6,795 nucleotides of DNA from an uncultured Archangium sp. Its GTDB lineage: Bacteria; Myxococcota; Myxococcia; Myxococcales; Myxococcaceae. Location of the stretch: assembly GCA_946479335.1 (NCBI GenBank), contig CAMLFP010000304.1:1-6795 (forward strand), written 5' to 3'. The notes under the pieces were generated by a model, which had not been told where the DNA came from, did no database searches, and saw only the letters and a program-made list of their open reading frames with translations. Below are positions 1-5,692 of this stretch, piece by piece. Position 1 is the stretch's first letter. Each line of letters begins with the position of its first letter. The translations under genes and the position numbers were made by a program.

Positions 1-1325
1 CTCCACAGACGGGCACGACGGCGCAGACCGGCACGACGACGCAGACCGGGACGACGGCGCAGACCGGGACGACGGCGCAGACCGGAACGACGGCGCAGAC
101 CGGAACGACGGCGCATCCGGGAACGACGTCGCAGACGGGAACGACGACGCAGGCCGGAACGACGACGCAGGCCGGAACGACGACGCAGGCTGGAGCGACG
201 ACGCAGGCTGGAGCGACGACGCAGGCTGGAGCGACGGTGCAGATCGGGACGACGGCACAGAACGGAACCGGCGCACAGAACGGAACCGGCGCGCAGAACG
301 GGACGACGGCGCAGACCGGAACGACCGCGAAGCCCGGTGCCACGACGCAGACGGGAACGGTGCAGCAGGGAGGGGCGAAGCCGCCGGCGACCACATCATC
401 CGGAGTCGACTCCGGCCCGCGCGTGGCCAGCGTGACGCCTCCGCCTGCTTCGGGCACGTATGTCGGAGGCCCCACCGCGGAGCGCGAGCGCGCGCTCGCC
501 TCGAGCATGGTGGAGAAGTGGCGGTACTTCCTCTCCGAGCAGCAGAAGATCGAGGGCGACGCAGACTGGACGTCGGGGTTCCTCGCGTCGCGTGAGCTGC
601 GTGACTGTCGCTGTCCGTTGCCGCGGCCGGTTCCCGGCGACTTCGTGCGGCGGTTGTCGAACAACGACCGCGTCTCGCAGCTGGAGCAGGACGACGAGCG
701 CAACACGCGCTGCGAGCTGTGCCTCCTCGACTCGTACCCGAAGTGGAAGGCGCGCGCGCAGAAGCAGTGCGCGCTGCTCAAGGAACTCACGCCGTACGAG
801 ATCGAGGTGCTGCAGCGGAGCGACGACGGCAACGGGTTGCCTCCGCGCTGCATCGACGCGGTGAAGACGCAGAAACCCGAGTTGCAGACGACGTCGCGCA
901 CCGGGGTGGTGCGCCTGGGCAACGACGGCGCGCCGGAGCCGCAGAAGCCGGTGAGCGGTGGTCACTTCGTCATCCTGCAGGTCGATGCGGGCTCGCCGGA
1001 GGTCGCGGCGCCGCCTCCGCAGACGCCGTCGCCCACGACTGCGCAGCCGCAGGTCGCGACACCGCCCGCGGGGCAGCCGCAGCGCGAGGCGGGCCGCGTG
1101 TACCTGCGCGTGTCGATGAGCCGCGCGTGCATGGCGGAGGTGTTGATGCCCCAGGCGATCGCGGTACACGACGGTGACGTGTTGCCCGTCCCCACCAGTG
1201 CGCGAGAGCTGGTCGTTCGCGGCGCGTGCGGCGGCATCGCCGAGCTGTTTTATGGGCGTGACGAGACCCCAAAAGTCTCCAAGCCGTTCTCGTCGGAGAC
1301 CCCTGTGCGCTTCAAGTTCCAGTGA
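1..1325 (+). CDS. Repeat-rich protein with C-terminal cysteine-bearing region, 5' end missing
   Basis: I do not recognise this protein. The reading frame is open from base 3, so the gene begins left of the window; about 440 residues are visible. Residues 1-120 of the visible part are 20 tandem hexapeptides of TQTGTT type. A Pro/Thr/Ser-rich linker follows (about 121-155). Next comes a likely folded, partly helical region (about 158-290) with six cysteines: a CxC pair (202, 204), a CxxC pair (237, 240) and single ones at 256 and 283. A second Pro/Gln/Thr-rich linker (about 330-362) leads to a beta-rich end with two more cysteines (376, 409) and the terminus VRFKFQ. Low-complexity linkers and paired cysteines suggest an exported protein with disulfides or a metal site, but the N-terminus that would show a signal peptide is not visible. 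The GTG at 237 lies inside the repeat and is unlikely to be the true start. The stop shares one base with the next gene's start, so the two are probably co-translated. Confidence 0.8.
   Translation, partial: PQTGTTAQTGTTTQTGTTAQTGTTAQTGTTAQTGTTAHPGTTSQTGTTTQAGTTTQAGTTTQAGATTQAGATTQAGATVQIGTTAQNGTGAQNGTGAQNGTTAQTGTTAKPGATTQTGTVQQGGAKPPATTSSGVDSGPRVASVTPPPASGTYVGGPTAERERALASSMVEKWRYFLSEQQKIEGDADWTSGFLASRELRDCRCPLPRPVPGDFVRRLSNNDRVSQLEQDDERNTRCELCLLDSYPKWKARAQKQCALLKELTPYEIEVLQRSDDGNGLPPRCIDAVKTQKPELQTTSRTGVVRLGNDGAPEPQKPVSGGHFVILQVDAGSPEVAAPPPQTPSPTTAQPQVATPPAGQPQREAGRVYLRVSMSRACMAEVLMPQAIAVHDGDVLPVPTSARELVVRGACGGIAELFYGRDETPKVSKPFSSETPVRFKFQ
3..362 (+). repeat. Tandem 18-bp repeat, 20 units, encoding [T/A]QTGTT-like hexapeptides
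   Basis: Twenty consecutive 18-base units run without any frame-changing indel, and the array continues to the left edge, so its full length is unknown. The consensus unit is close to RCGCAGACCGGAACGACG. Units 5-6 (75-110), 9-10 (147-182), 11-13 (183-236) and 15-16 (255-290) are exact copies of their neighbours, which shows recent local duplication. Encoded variants include TQAGTT, TQAGAT, AQNGTG, AHPGTT and AKPGAT. Units degenerate toward the 3' end and merge into a Pro/Thr linker. Because the unit is a multiple of three, copy-number change leaves the frame intact. Confidence 0.95.
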
Positions 1326-1843
1326 TGAGTGAGCTGCCGGGAAAACTGTTTCAGGGCGTCTTCGGACGCGTGTTGCAGGCGGAGATCACGCCTGAGCTCA
1401 GGCACGCGCTGGGCGAGGCGGGGCTCGATCTCGCCGCGCTCGAGGCGAGCTACCCCAGGGCGCTGTGGTTCACCGCGGTGGCGCTGACGTCGCGCGCGCT
1501 CTTCCCCGATGACGCGCCCCCGGAGCAGCTGCGGCGTCTCGGCGAGCACCTCGTGGCGGCGCTGCAGAGCCGGGGCATCGTGAAGGGCCCGTGGCTGACG
1601 ATGGCGCGGTTGGCGGGGCCGCGGCGCGCGCTCCGGCAGGCGATGGACTTCCTCGGTCGCAGCCCGGTGAAGGTGACCATCACCGAGCGCTCGAAGACCG
1701 AGTTCGAGCTCTTCGTCGACGCGGCCGAGCAGCCGGAGTTCTTCGAGGGCCTGTTCTCCGCGTCACTGCTGACGCTGGGGGCGAAAAAGCCGGTGGTGCG
1801 CGCGCTGGGCGAACCGGGCCGCTTCCTGGCGAGCTGGAGCTGA
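1325..1843 (+). CDS. DUF2378 (TIGR02265, Myxococcus paralogous family) protein
   Basis: This 172-residue soluble protein matches, from memory, the TIGR02265/DUF2378 family, which is expanded in Myxococcus and its relatives and has no firmly assigned biochemical role. Family traits seen here are an N-terminal helix with LFQGVFGRVL (8-17), the TPELRHALGEAGLDL stretch (22-36), a YPRALW motif (43-48), the LFPDDAPPEQLRRLGEHLV block (59-77), the GPRRAL segment (98-103) and a C-terminal beta-alpha unit with PEFFEGLFSASLLTLGAK (137-154). There is no signal peptide or membrane segment. Full length is normal for the family. The ATG at 1325 overlaps the preceding TGA (1323-1325) by one base; a GTG directly before it (1322) would add one residue. 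There is no good Shine-Dalgarno sequence, so translation is probably coupled to the upstream gene. The family call is firm, the function open. Confidence 0.85.
   Translation: MSELPGKLFQGVFGRVLQAEITPELRHALGEAGLDLAALEASYPRALWFTAVALTSRALFPDDAPPEQLRRLGEHLVAALQSRGIVKGPWLTMARLAGPRRALRQAMDFLGRSPVKVTITERSKTEFELFVDAAEQPEFFEGLFSASLLTLGAKKPVVRALGEPGRFLASWS
1836..1839 (+). promoter_or_regulatory. Ribosome binding site for the rlmK-like gene
   Basis: GGAG lies inside the last codons of the DUF2378 gene, five bases before the GTG at 1845. It supports this GTG as the start even though only one base separates the two genes. Confidence 0.55.
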
Positions 1844-1844
1844 C

Positions 1845-2750
1845 GTGTCTGACTTCGAGAACCGGCTGAGGAAGAACGCGAAGCCCCGCTTCGCGTGGGC
1901 GGCGAAGGAGAAGACCGACGCCTTCCGCGTGTACGACCTCGACATCCCCGAGTGGCCGTTCGCGGTCGACTGGTACGCGGGCTACGCGCACGTGATGGAG
2001 TACCCGCGGCGCAAGCAGCTCCGTGATGGCTCGCTGGCCGACGCGCGCGAAGAGGTGGTGCGCGCGGTGGGCGCGGTGCTCTCGCTGCCGCGTGAGAAGA
2101 TCTTCAGCAAGACGCACGAGCGCGGAGGCGAGCAGTACGAGCGCGTCGGCGCGGAGTCGCGGACGGTGGTGGTCACCGAGCACGGGCTCAAGTTCGAGTG
2201 CAACCTCTCTGACTACCTCGACACCGGCTTGTTCCTCGATCATCGCGTGACGCGCGCGCGCGTGCGCAGCGAGGCGAAGGGCCGGCGGTTCCTCAACCTC
2301 TTCGCGTACACCGGCTCGTTCACCGTGCACGCGCTGGCGGGCGGCGCGGCGGAGACGACGACCGTCGACCTCTCGAACACCTACTGCGAGTGGGCCGAGC
2401 GCAACTTCGCGCTCAACGGCTTCACCACCGGGCCGAAGCACCGCGTGGTTCGTGACGACGTGCTGGCGTGGCTCGACAACTGCCGCGCGGAGTTCGACCT
2501 CATCGTGTGCGACCCGCCGACGTTCTCGTCATCGAAGAAGATGGGGCGGCGCTTCGAGGTGCAGAGAGATCACCGCTGGCTCGTCGACACCGCGCGCGCG
2601 CGGCTCTCGAAGCAGGGCGTGCTGTATTTCTCGACGAACTTCCTGGGCTTTGAGCTCGACCCGCGCATCACCGGCGCGGTGGAGCAGAAGTCACTGCCGG
2701 CCGACTTCCGCCGCGCGGTGCAGCGCACGTGGCGTCTCACCGCGCCGTGA
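1845..2750 (+). CDS. rlmK: RlmK-type class I SAM-dependent 23S rRNA methyltransferase (stand-alone)
   Basis: This 301-residue protein corresponds over its whole length to the C-terminal (RlmK) half of E. coli RlmKL, which makes m7G2069 in 23S rRNA. The N-terminal PUA-like/RNA-contacting part includes NRLRKN (6-11), FRVYDLDIPEWPFAVDWY (27-44) and KIFSKTHERGGEQYER (85-100). The LSDYLDTGLFLDHR block (121-134) marks the family. The Rossmann methyltransferase core follows: motif I NLFAYTGSFTVHA (151-163), the acidic-loop VDLSNTY (174-180), ERNFALNG (185-192), RDDVLAWL (203-210) and the catalytic-motif CDPPTFSSSKK (222-232). The protein ends after YFSTNF (261-266) plus a short tail. No THUMP domain or RlmL half is present, so this is the stand-alone form. 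The GTG start with its GGAG sits one base after the upstream stop. It may instead modify a nearby rRNA position, since RlmI-like enzymes share this fold, but the motif details favour RlmK. Confidence 0.88.
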   Translation: MSDFENRLRKNAKPRFAWAAKEKTDAFRVYDLDIPEWPFAVDWYAGYAHVMEYPRRKQLRDGSLADAREEVVRAVGAVLSLPREKIFSKTHERGGEQYERVGAESRTVVVTEHGLKFECNLSDYLDTGLFLDHRVTRARVRSEAKGRRFLNLFAYTGSFTVHALAGGAAETTTVDLSNTYCEWAERNFALNGFTTGPKHRVVRDDVLAWLDNCRAEFDLIVCDPPTFSSSKKMGRRFEVQRDHRWLVDTARARLSKQGVLYFSTNFLGFELDPRITGAVEQKSLPADFRRAVQRTWRLTAP

Positions 2751-2761
2751 GCCCGTTGGCC

Positions 2762-3316
2762 TCAACGCTTCGGCTTCGGAGCCGGCTGCGTGTCGGCGGG
2801 CGCGTCGGGCTCCGCGGTCGCGCGCAACACGACGACGGTGCGCCACGACGCGTAGAGCGTGACGAGAAAGACGGCGAGCGCCAGCAGCCAACGCACGTTG
2901 CGCGTGTCTTCATCGAGCGGCTTCGCCAGCGTCGACAGGCCGAGCGCCTCGCTGACGCCTCCGTACTCGCCGGCGTAGCGCGCCATGCGGAGGTACTCGT
3001 CGTGCGTCGCCGAGAAGTTGGCGTGCGTCGCGAGCTCGCCGCGCTGCGGGTCGGTCAGCTTCGCTTCGCTCACCGCCGCGACGTCGATCAGCACCTTCAC
3101 CACCGCGTCGAGGAGGTCGGTGGTGTCGCGGAAGGGCACGCGCACGTCGACGCCGGTGATCTGGCCGTCTTCCTTCAGCGGCTCCACGTCGACCTTGCCT
3201 TGCGGCAGCGAAAGCACGCCGCGGCCCTCGGCTGACAACTCCGCGCCACGGCCGCTGAGCGCGACCAGCAATTGGTCGAGCGGGCCCTGCAACGTGAAGT
3301 CGTACGATTTCAGCAC
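2762..3316 (-). CDS. Small unrecognised protein with one C-terminal transmembrane segment
   Basis: I do not recognise this 184-residue protein. Residues 1-80 look like a compact alpha/beta domain, starting MLKSYDFTLQGPLDQLLVAL and including VLSLPQGKVDVEP and the ITGVDVRVPF strand. Residues 85-140 look helical and polar. One hydrophobic segment (about 143-165, WLLALAVFLVTLYASW and on) is followed by a Pro/Ala-rich tail ending KPKR. With no N-terminal signal, this resembles a tail-anchored membrane protein whose soluble part faces the cytoplasm. The GTG at 3316 is chosen because the frame beyond it, which stays open to 3583, lies over the conserved N-terminus of the divergent hydrolase and reads as Arg/Ser-rich noise there. 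No strong Shine-Dalgarno sequence precedes the GTG. The stop is 11 bases from the convergent rlmK stop. Confidence 0.72.
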   Translation of the reverse strand: MLKSYDFTLQGPLDQLLVALSGRGAELSAEGRGVLSLPQGKVDVEPLKEDGQITGVDVRVPFRDTTDLLDAVVKVLIDVAAVSEAKLTDPQRGELATHANFSATHDEYLRMARYAGEYGGVSEALGLSTLAKPLDEDTRNVRWLLALAVFLVTLYASWRTVVVLRATAEPDAPADTQPAPKPKR

Positions 3317-3341
3317 GCGAGCGAGTGTAGTCTCGATCTCG
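3317..3341. promoter_or_regulatory. Very short divergent intergenic region
   Basis: Only 25 bases separate the chosen starts of the minus-strand membrane-anchored protein and the plus-strand hydrolase. That is too short for two complete promoters, so promoter elements for at least one gene must lie in the other gene's coding sequence, unless a start is wrong. The hydrolase has a second in-frame ATG at 3369, preceded by GGAG at 3363-3366, which would widen the gap to 52 bases. I see no recognisable -35/-10 pair. The stretch includes a short direct repeat (CTCGAT twice, ending at the ATG). Confidence 0.3.
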
Positions 3342-4199
3342 ATGAGTTCAGCGCTGCAACTCGGAGAGATGACCGTGGAGCCGCTGGTCGAAGCGCGCTT
3401 CGCACTCGATGGCGGCGCCTTCTTCGGCGTGGTGCCGCGCCCGCTGTGGGAGCGGAAGTTCCCTCCCGACGAGCGCAACCGCATCTCGCTGGTGACGCGC
3501 GCGATGCTGGTGCGCGTGGGCACGCGGAAGATCCTCGTCGACACCGGCATCGGCGATCGGTGGGACGGGAAGAACCGCGCCATCTACGGCATCGATCATT
3601 CGAGCGGCGGCCTCGACGGCGCGCTCCAGCGTGTCGGGCTCTCGCGCGCTGATCTCACCGACGTGGTGTTGAGCCACCTGCACTTCGATGTCGCCGGAGC
3701 GCTGACGCGCGAAGAGGGCGCGCAGCCGAAGCTCGCGTTCCCCAACGCGACGATTCACCTCCAGCGCCGGCACTGGAAGTGGGCGCATCAACCTTCAGAG
3801 AAGGACCGCGGCAGCTTCCGCGAGCAGGACTTCTCGGTGCTCGAGCGGAGCGGTCAGCTGCACCTCCTCGAGGGCGCGACCGAGCTCTACGCGGGCGTGA
3901 ACCTGGTCGTCAGCGAGGGCCACACCGTCGGCATGCAGCTCGTGCGGCTCGAGCACGATTCGCACACGCTGATGTTCTGCGGAGATCTCATCCCCACCAC
4001 GGGACACCTCCACGCGCCGTGGGTCAGCGCGTTCGACCTCTACCCGCTGACCTCGATTGAAGAGAAGCGGCAGCTCCTCGCGCAGGCCGTCGAGGAGAAC
4101 TGGCGGCTGTTCCTCACGCGCGACCCCGGCGTCGCGGTGTGCACCGTGAAAGACGACGGCGCCGGGCAGGTGATCGTCGATCAGGTGATCTCGACCTGA
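3342..4199 (+). CDS. Metallo-beta-lactamase-fold hydrolase with altered Zn2 site
   Basis: This 285-residue cytoplasmic-type MBL-fold protein lacks a signal peptide. It shows [20 protein letters not shown] (24-43), VDTGIGDRW (66-74), the metal motif SHLHFDVAG (111-119), SEGHTVGM (191-198) and [20 protein letters not shown] (213-232), an order typical of the lactonase/glyoxalase-II-like MBL group. H112, H114 and H194 (Zn1-type ligands), D116 and the bridging D215 are present. The residue after HLHFD, normally His, is V117. The late His expected just before DP is R260 (LTRDPGV). Both missing positions belong to the Zn2 site, so the enzyme may bind one metal or have changed chemistry; the substrate cannot be inferred. 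The ATG at 3342 is used because family similarity seems to begin around [11 protein letters not shown]; the ATG at 3369 is an alternative. The 3' end overlaps gnd by 19 bases tail to tail. Confidence 0.85.
   Translation: MSSALQLGEMTVEPLVEARFALDGGAFFGVVPRPLWERKFPPDERNRISLVTRAMLVRVGTRKILVDTGIGDRWDGKNRAIYGIDHSSGGLDGALQRVGLSRADLTDVVLSHLHFDVAGALTREEGAQPKLAFPNATIHLQRRHWKWAHQPSEKDRGSFREQDFSVLERSGQLHLLEGATELYAGVNLVVSEGHTVGMQLVRLEHDSHTLMFCGDLIPTTGHLHAPWVSAFDLYPLTSIEEKRQLLAQAVEENWRLFLTRDPGVAVCTVKDDGAGQVIVDQVIST
4181..4199. other. Tail-to-tail overlap of hydrolase and gnd, forming an inverted repeat
   Basis: The last 19 bases of both genes are shared. They form a perfect 6-bp inverted repeat, TCAGGT (4181-4186) and ACCTGA (4194-4199), around a 7-base loop, and the outer three bases of each arm are the two TGA stop codons. 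No T-tract follows on either side, so it is at best a weak bidirectional terminator or simply a consequence of the overlap. Confidence 0.6.
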
Positions 4200-5680
4200 G
4201 GGCGCTTCGCGTCGGGCCAGTCGACGTGGAAGAACCGGCCGCGCGGCGCATCGACGCGCTCGAAGGTGTGGGCGCCGAAGAAGTCGCGCTGCGCCTGAAT
4301 GAGGTTCGCGGGCAGCTTCTCGCTGCGGTACCCGTCGAAGTACGCCAGCGCTGATGCGAACGCCGGCGCCGGCACGCCCTCGAGCGCGCACGCGGCGACC
4401 ACCTTGCGCCAGCCGTGCTCCGAGGCCTTCACCGCGCCTGCGAAGTACGAGTCGAGCAACAGGTTCTGCAGCGACGGCGCGCGCTGGTACGCCTCGGTGA
4501 TCTTCTGGAGGAACCGCGCGCGGATGATGCAGCCCCCGCGGAAGATCTGCGCGATGGCTCCGAAGTCGAGCGACCAGCCGTGCTCCTTCGCGGCGGCCGC
4601 CATCAACTGAAAGCCCTGCGCGTAGGCGGCGATCTTCGAGGAGTAGAGCGCGTCGCGCACGTCATCGACGGTCAGCTTCACGGTGCCGGTGAGCGGGTGG
4701 GCGTGCAGCACCTTTGAGGCGGCGACGCGCTCTTCTTTGCGCGCCGAGAGGAAGCGCTGGAACACCGCTTCAGAGATGGTGGCCGCCGGCACGCCGAGAT
4801 CGAGGCTGGAGGTGCTGGTCCACTTCCCGGTGCCTTTCTGGCCCGCGGCGTCGAGCACCACGTCGACGAAGGGGTTGCCGGTCTGCGCGTCTTTGTGGCG
4901 CAGCACCTCGGCGGTGATCTCGATGAGGAAGCTGTCGAGCTCGCCTTCGTTCCACTTCGCAAACACGTCTGCGGTCTGCTCCACCGAGAGATTCAGCACG
5001 CCGGTCAGCACGTGGAAGGCCTCGGCGATCAGCTCCATGTCGGCGTACTCGATGCCGTTGTGCACCATCTTCACGTAGTGCCCGGCGCCGTCGCTGCCGA
5101 TGTACGTGGTGCAGGGCACGCCGCCGGTGACGGGCTTGCCGGGCGCGCCACCGGGGAGCGGCTTGCCGGTGACGGGGTCGACCTTCGCCGCGATGTCGCG
5201 CCACACCGGCTCGAGCAGCTTCCACGCTTCAGGCTTTCCGCCCGGCATCAGCGACGGCCCGAGCCGCGCGCCTTCTTCGCCGCCGGAGACGCCGGAGCCG
5301 ATGAAGAAGAGCCCCTTCGCGGTCAGCGCCTTCTCGCGGCGGATGGTGTCGGTGAACAGCGCGTTCCCGCCGTCGATGATGACGTCACCTTGCTCCAGCA
5401 GCGGCGTGAGCGAGTCGATGACCGCGTCGGTGGCGGCGCCGGCCTTCACCAGAATCACGACGCGGCGCGGGCGCTTGATGGCGGCGACGAAGTCCTTCAG
5501 CTGCGCGGCGCCGAGGACGTTCGCGTGCGGTGAGGCGGAGACGAAGTGCTCCGTCACCGACGTGGTGCGGTTGAAGACGGCGATCTTGTAGCCGTGGTCC
5601 GCGATGTTCAGCGCGAGGTTCTGGCCCATCACGGCGAGGCCGATGAGGCCGAGGTCTGCGGAGTCTTTGGCGGGCGTCAT
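4181..5680 (-). CDS. gnd: 6-Phosphogluconate dehydrogenase, decarboxylating
   Basis: This enzyme oxidatively decarboxylates 6-phosphogluconate to ribulose-5-phosphate, CO2 and NAD(P)H in the cytoplasm, the last oxidative step of the pentose-phosphate pathway. The 499-residue protein shows the nucleotide-binding [15 protein letters not shown] (11-25) and FNRTT (36-40), where the Arg is typical of NADP use. It has [12 protein letters not shown] (101-112), the [20 protein letters not shown] stretch (128-147) with Ser-Gly-Gly at 132-134, and catalytic K204, N208 and E211 in [12 protein letters not shown]. The family signature [13 protein letters not shown] (275-287) and a C-terminal substrate-contacting [20 protein letters not shown] (450-469) are also present. 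It is about 20-30 residues longer than the common long-form enzyme (about 470), mainly because of a Gly/Pro-rich insertion at about 169-186. The ATG at 5680 has an AAGGAA ribosome binding site and follows the OpcA-PGL stop by 10 bases, so the genes form an operon. Confidence 0.96.
   Translation of the reverse strand: MTPAKDSADLGLIGLAVMGQNLALNIADHGYKIAVFNRTTSVTEHFVSASPHANVLGAAQLKDFVAAIKRPRRVVILVKAGAATDAVIDSLTPLLEQGDVIIDGGNALFTDTIRREKALTAKGLFFIGSGVSGGEEGARLGPSLMPGGKPEAWKLLEPVWRDIAAKVDPVTGKPLPGGAPGKPVTGGVPCTTYIGSDGAGHYVKMVHNGIEYADMELIAEAFHVLTGVLNLSVEQTADVFAKWNEGELDSFLIEITAEVLRHKDAQTGNPFVDVVLDAAGQKGTGKWTSTSSLDLGVPAATISEAVFQRFLSARKEERVAASKVLHAHPLTGTVKLTVDDVRDALYSSKIAAYAQGFQLMAAAAKEHGWSLDFGAIAQIFRGGCIIRARFLQKITEAYQRAPSLQNLLLDSYFAGAVKASEHGWRKVVAACALEGVPAPAFASALAYFDGYRSEKLPANLIQAQRDFFGAHTFERVDAPRGRFFHVDWPDAKRPQVEIT
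5123..5176. repeat. Interleaved direct repeats in the insertion within gnd
   Basis: GCCGGTGACGGG occurs at 5123-5134 and again at 5165-5176, 42 bases (14 codons) apart in the same frame. A second direct repeat, GGCTTGCCGG, occurs at 5133-5142 and 5160-5169. On the coding strand they spell two PVTG motifs and two GKP motifs bracketing a Pro/Gly core. The pattern suggests that the extra loop arose by local duplication. Confidence 0.75.
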
Positions 5681-5686
5681 GTCGTC

Positions 5687-5692
5687 TTCCTT
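5687..5692 (-). promoter_or_regulatory. Ribosome binding site of gnd overlapping the upstream stop codon
   Basis: On the minus strand AAGGAA lies six bases before the gnd ATG and shares two bases with the TAA stop (5691-5693) of the OpcA-PGL gene. Ribosomes ending on the upstream gene therefore sit on this site, which favours coupled translation and fixes the gnd start at 5680. Confidence 0.8.

Noticed and set aside
237..239. GTG at 237 as the start of the repeat protein.
   Set aside because: It lies inside the tandem repeat, has no ribosome binding site, and the same frame and repeat continue upstream to the window edge.
3..362. Possible CRISPR array.
   Set aside because: The 18-bp units are directly adjacent with no spacers, and they code for a hexapeptide repeat.
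1680..2441. Long minus-strand open frame antisense to the DUF2378 and rlmK genes.
   Set aside because: Its Arg/Ala/Val-rich product has no recognisable motif. It is the usual mirror of high-GC coding sequence, and the plus strand holds clear family genes.
2590..2603. Perfect 14-base CG-alternating palindrome in rlmK.
   Set aside because: It encodes Thr-Ala-Arg-Ala-Arg with the commonest codons of this genome type, so no separate role is needed.
2754..2784. Two small hairpins at the convergent rlmK/membrane-protein junction (CGTTG/CAACG around GCCT, and CGGCT/AGCCG around TCGG) as a terminator.
   Set aside because: Stems are only 5 bp, no T-tract follows on either strand, and the second lies in coding sequence; such stems are expected by chance in this composition.
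2985..3341. Extension of the MBL-fold hydrolase frame upstream of the ATG at 3342.
   Set aside because: The translation there is Ser/Thr/Arg-rich without family features and is antisense to the membrane-anchored protein gene.
3317..3583. Extension of the minus-strand membrane-anchored protein gene beyond GTG 3316.
   Set aside because: It would run over the conserved N-terminus of the hydrolase and the added residues look like an antisense shadow.
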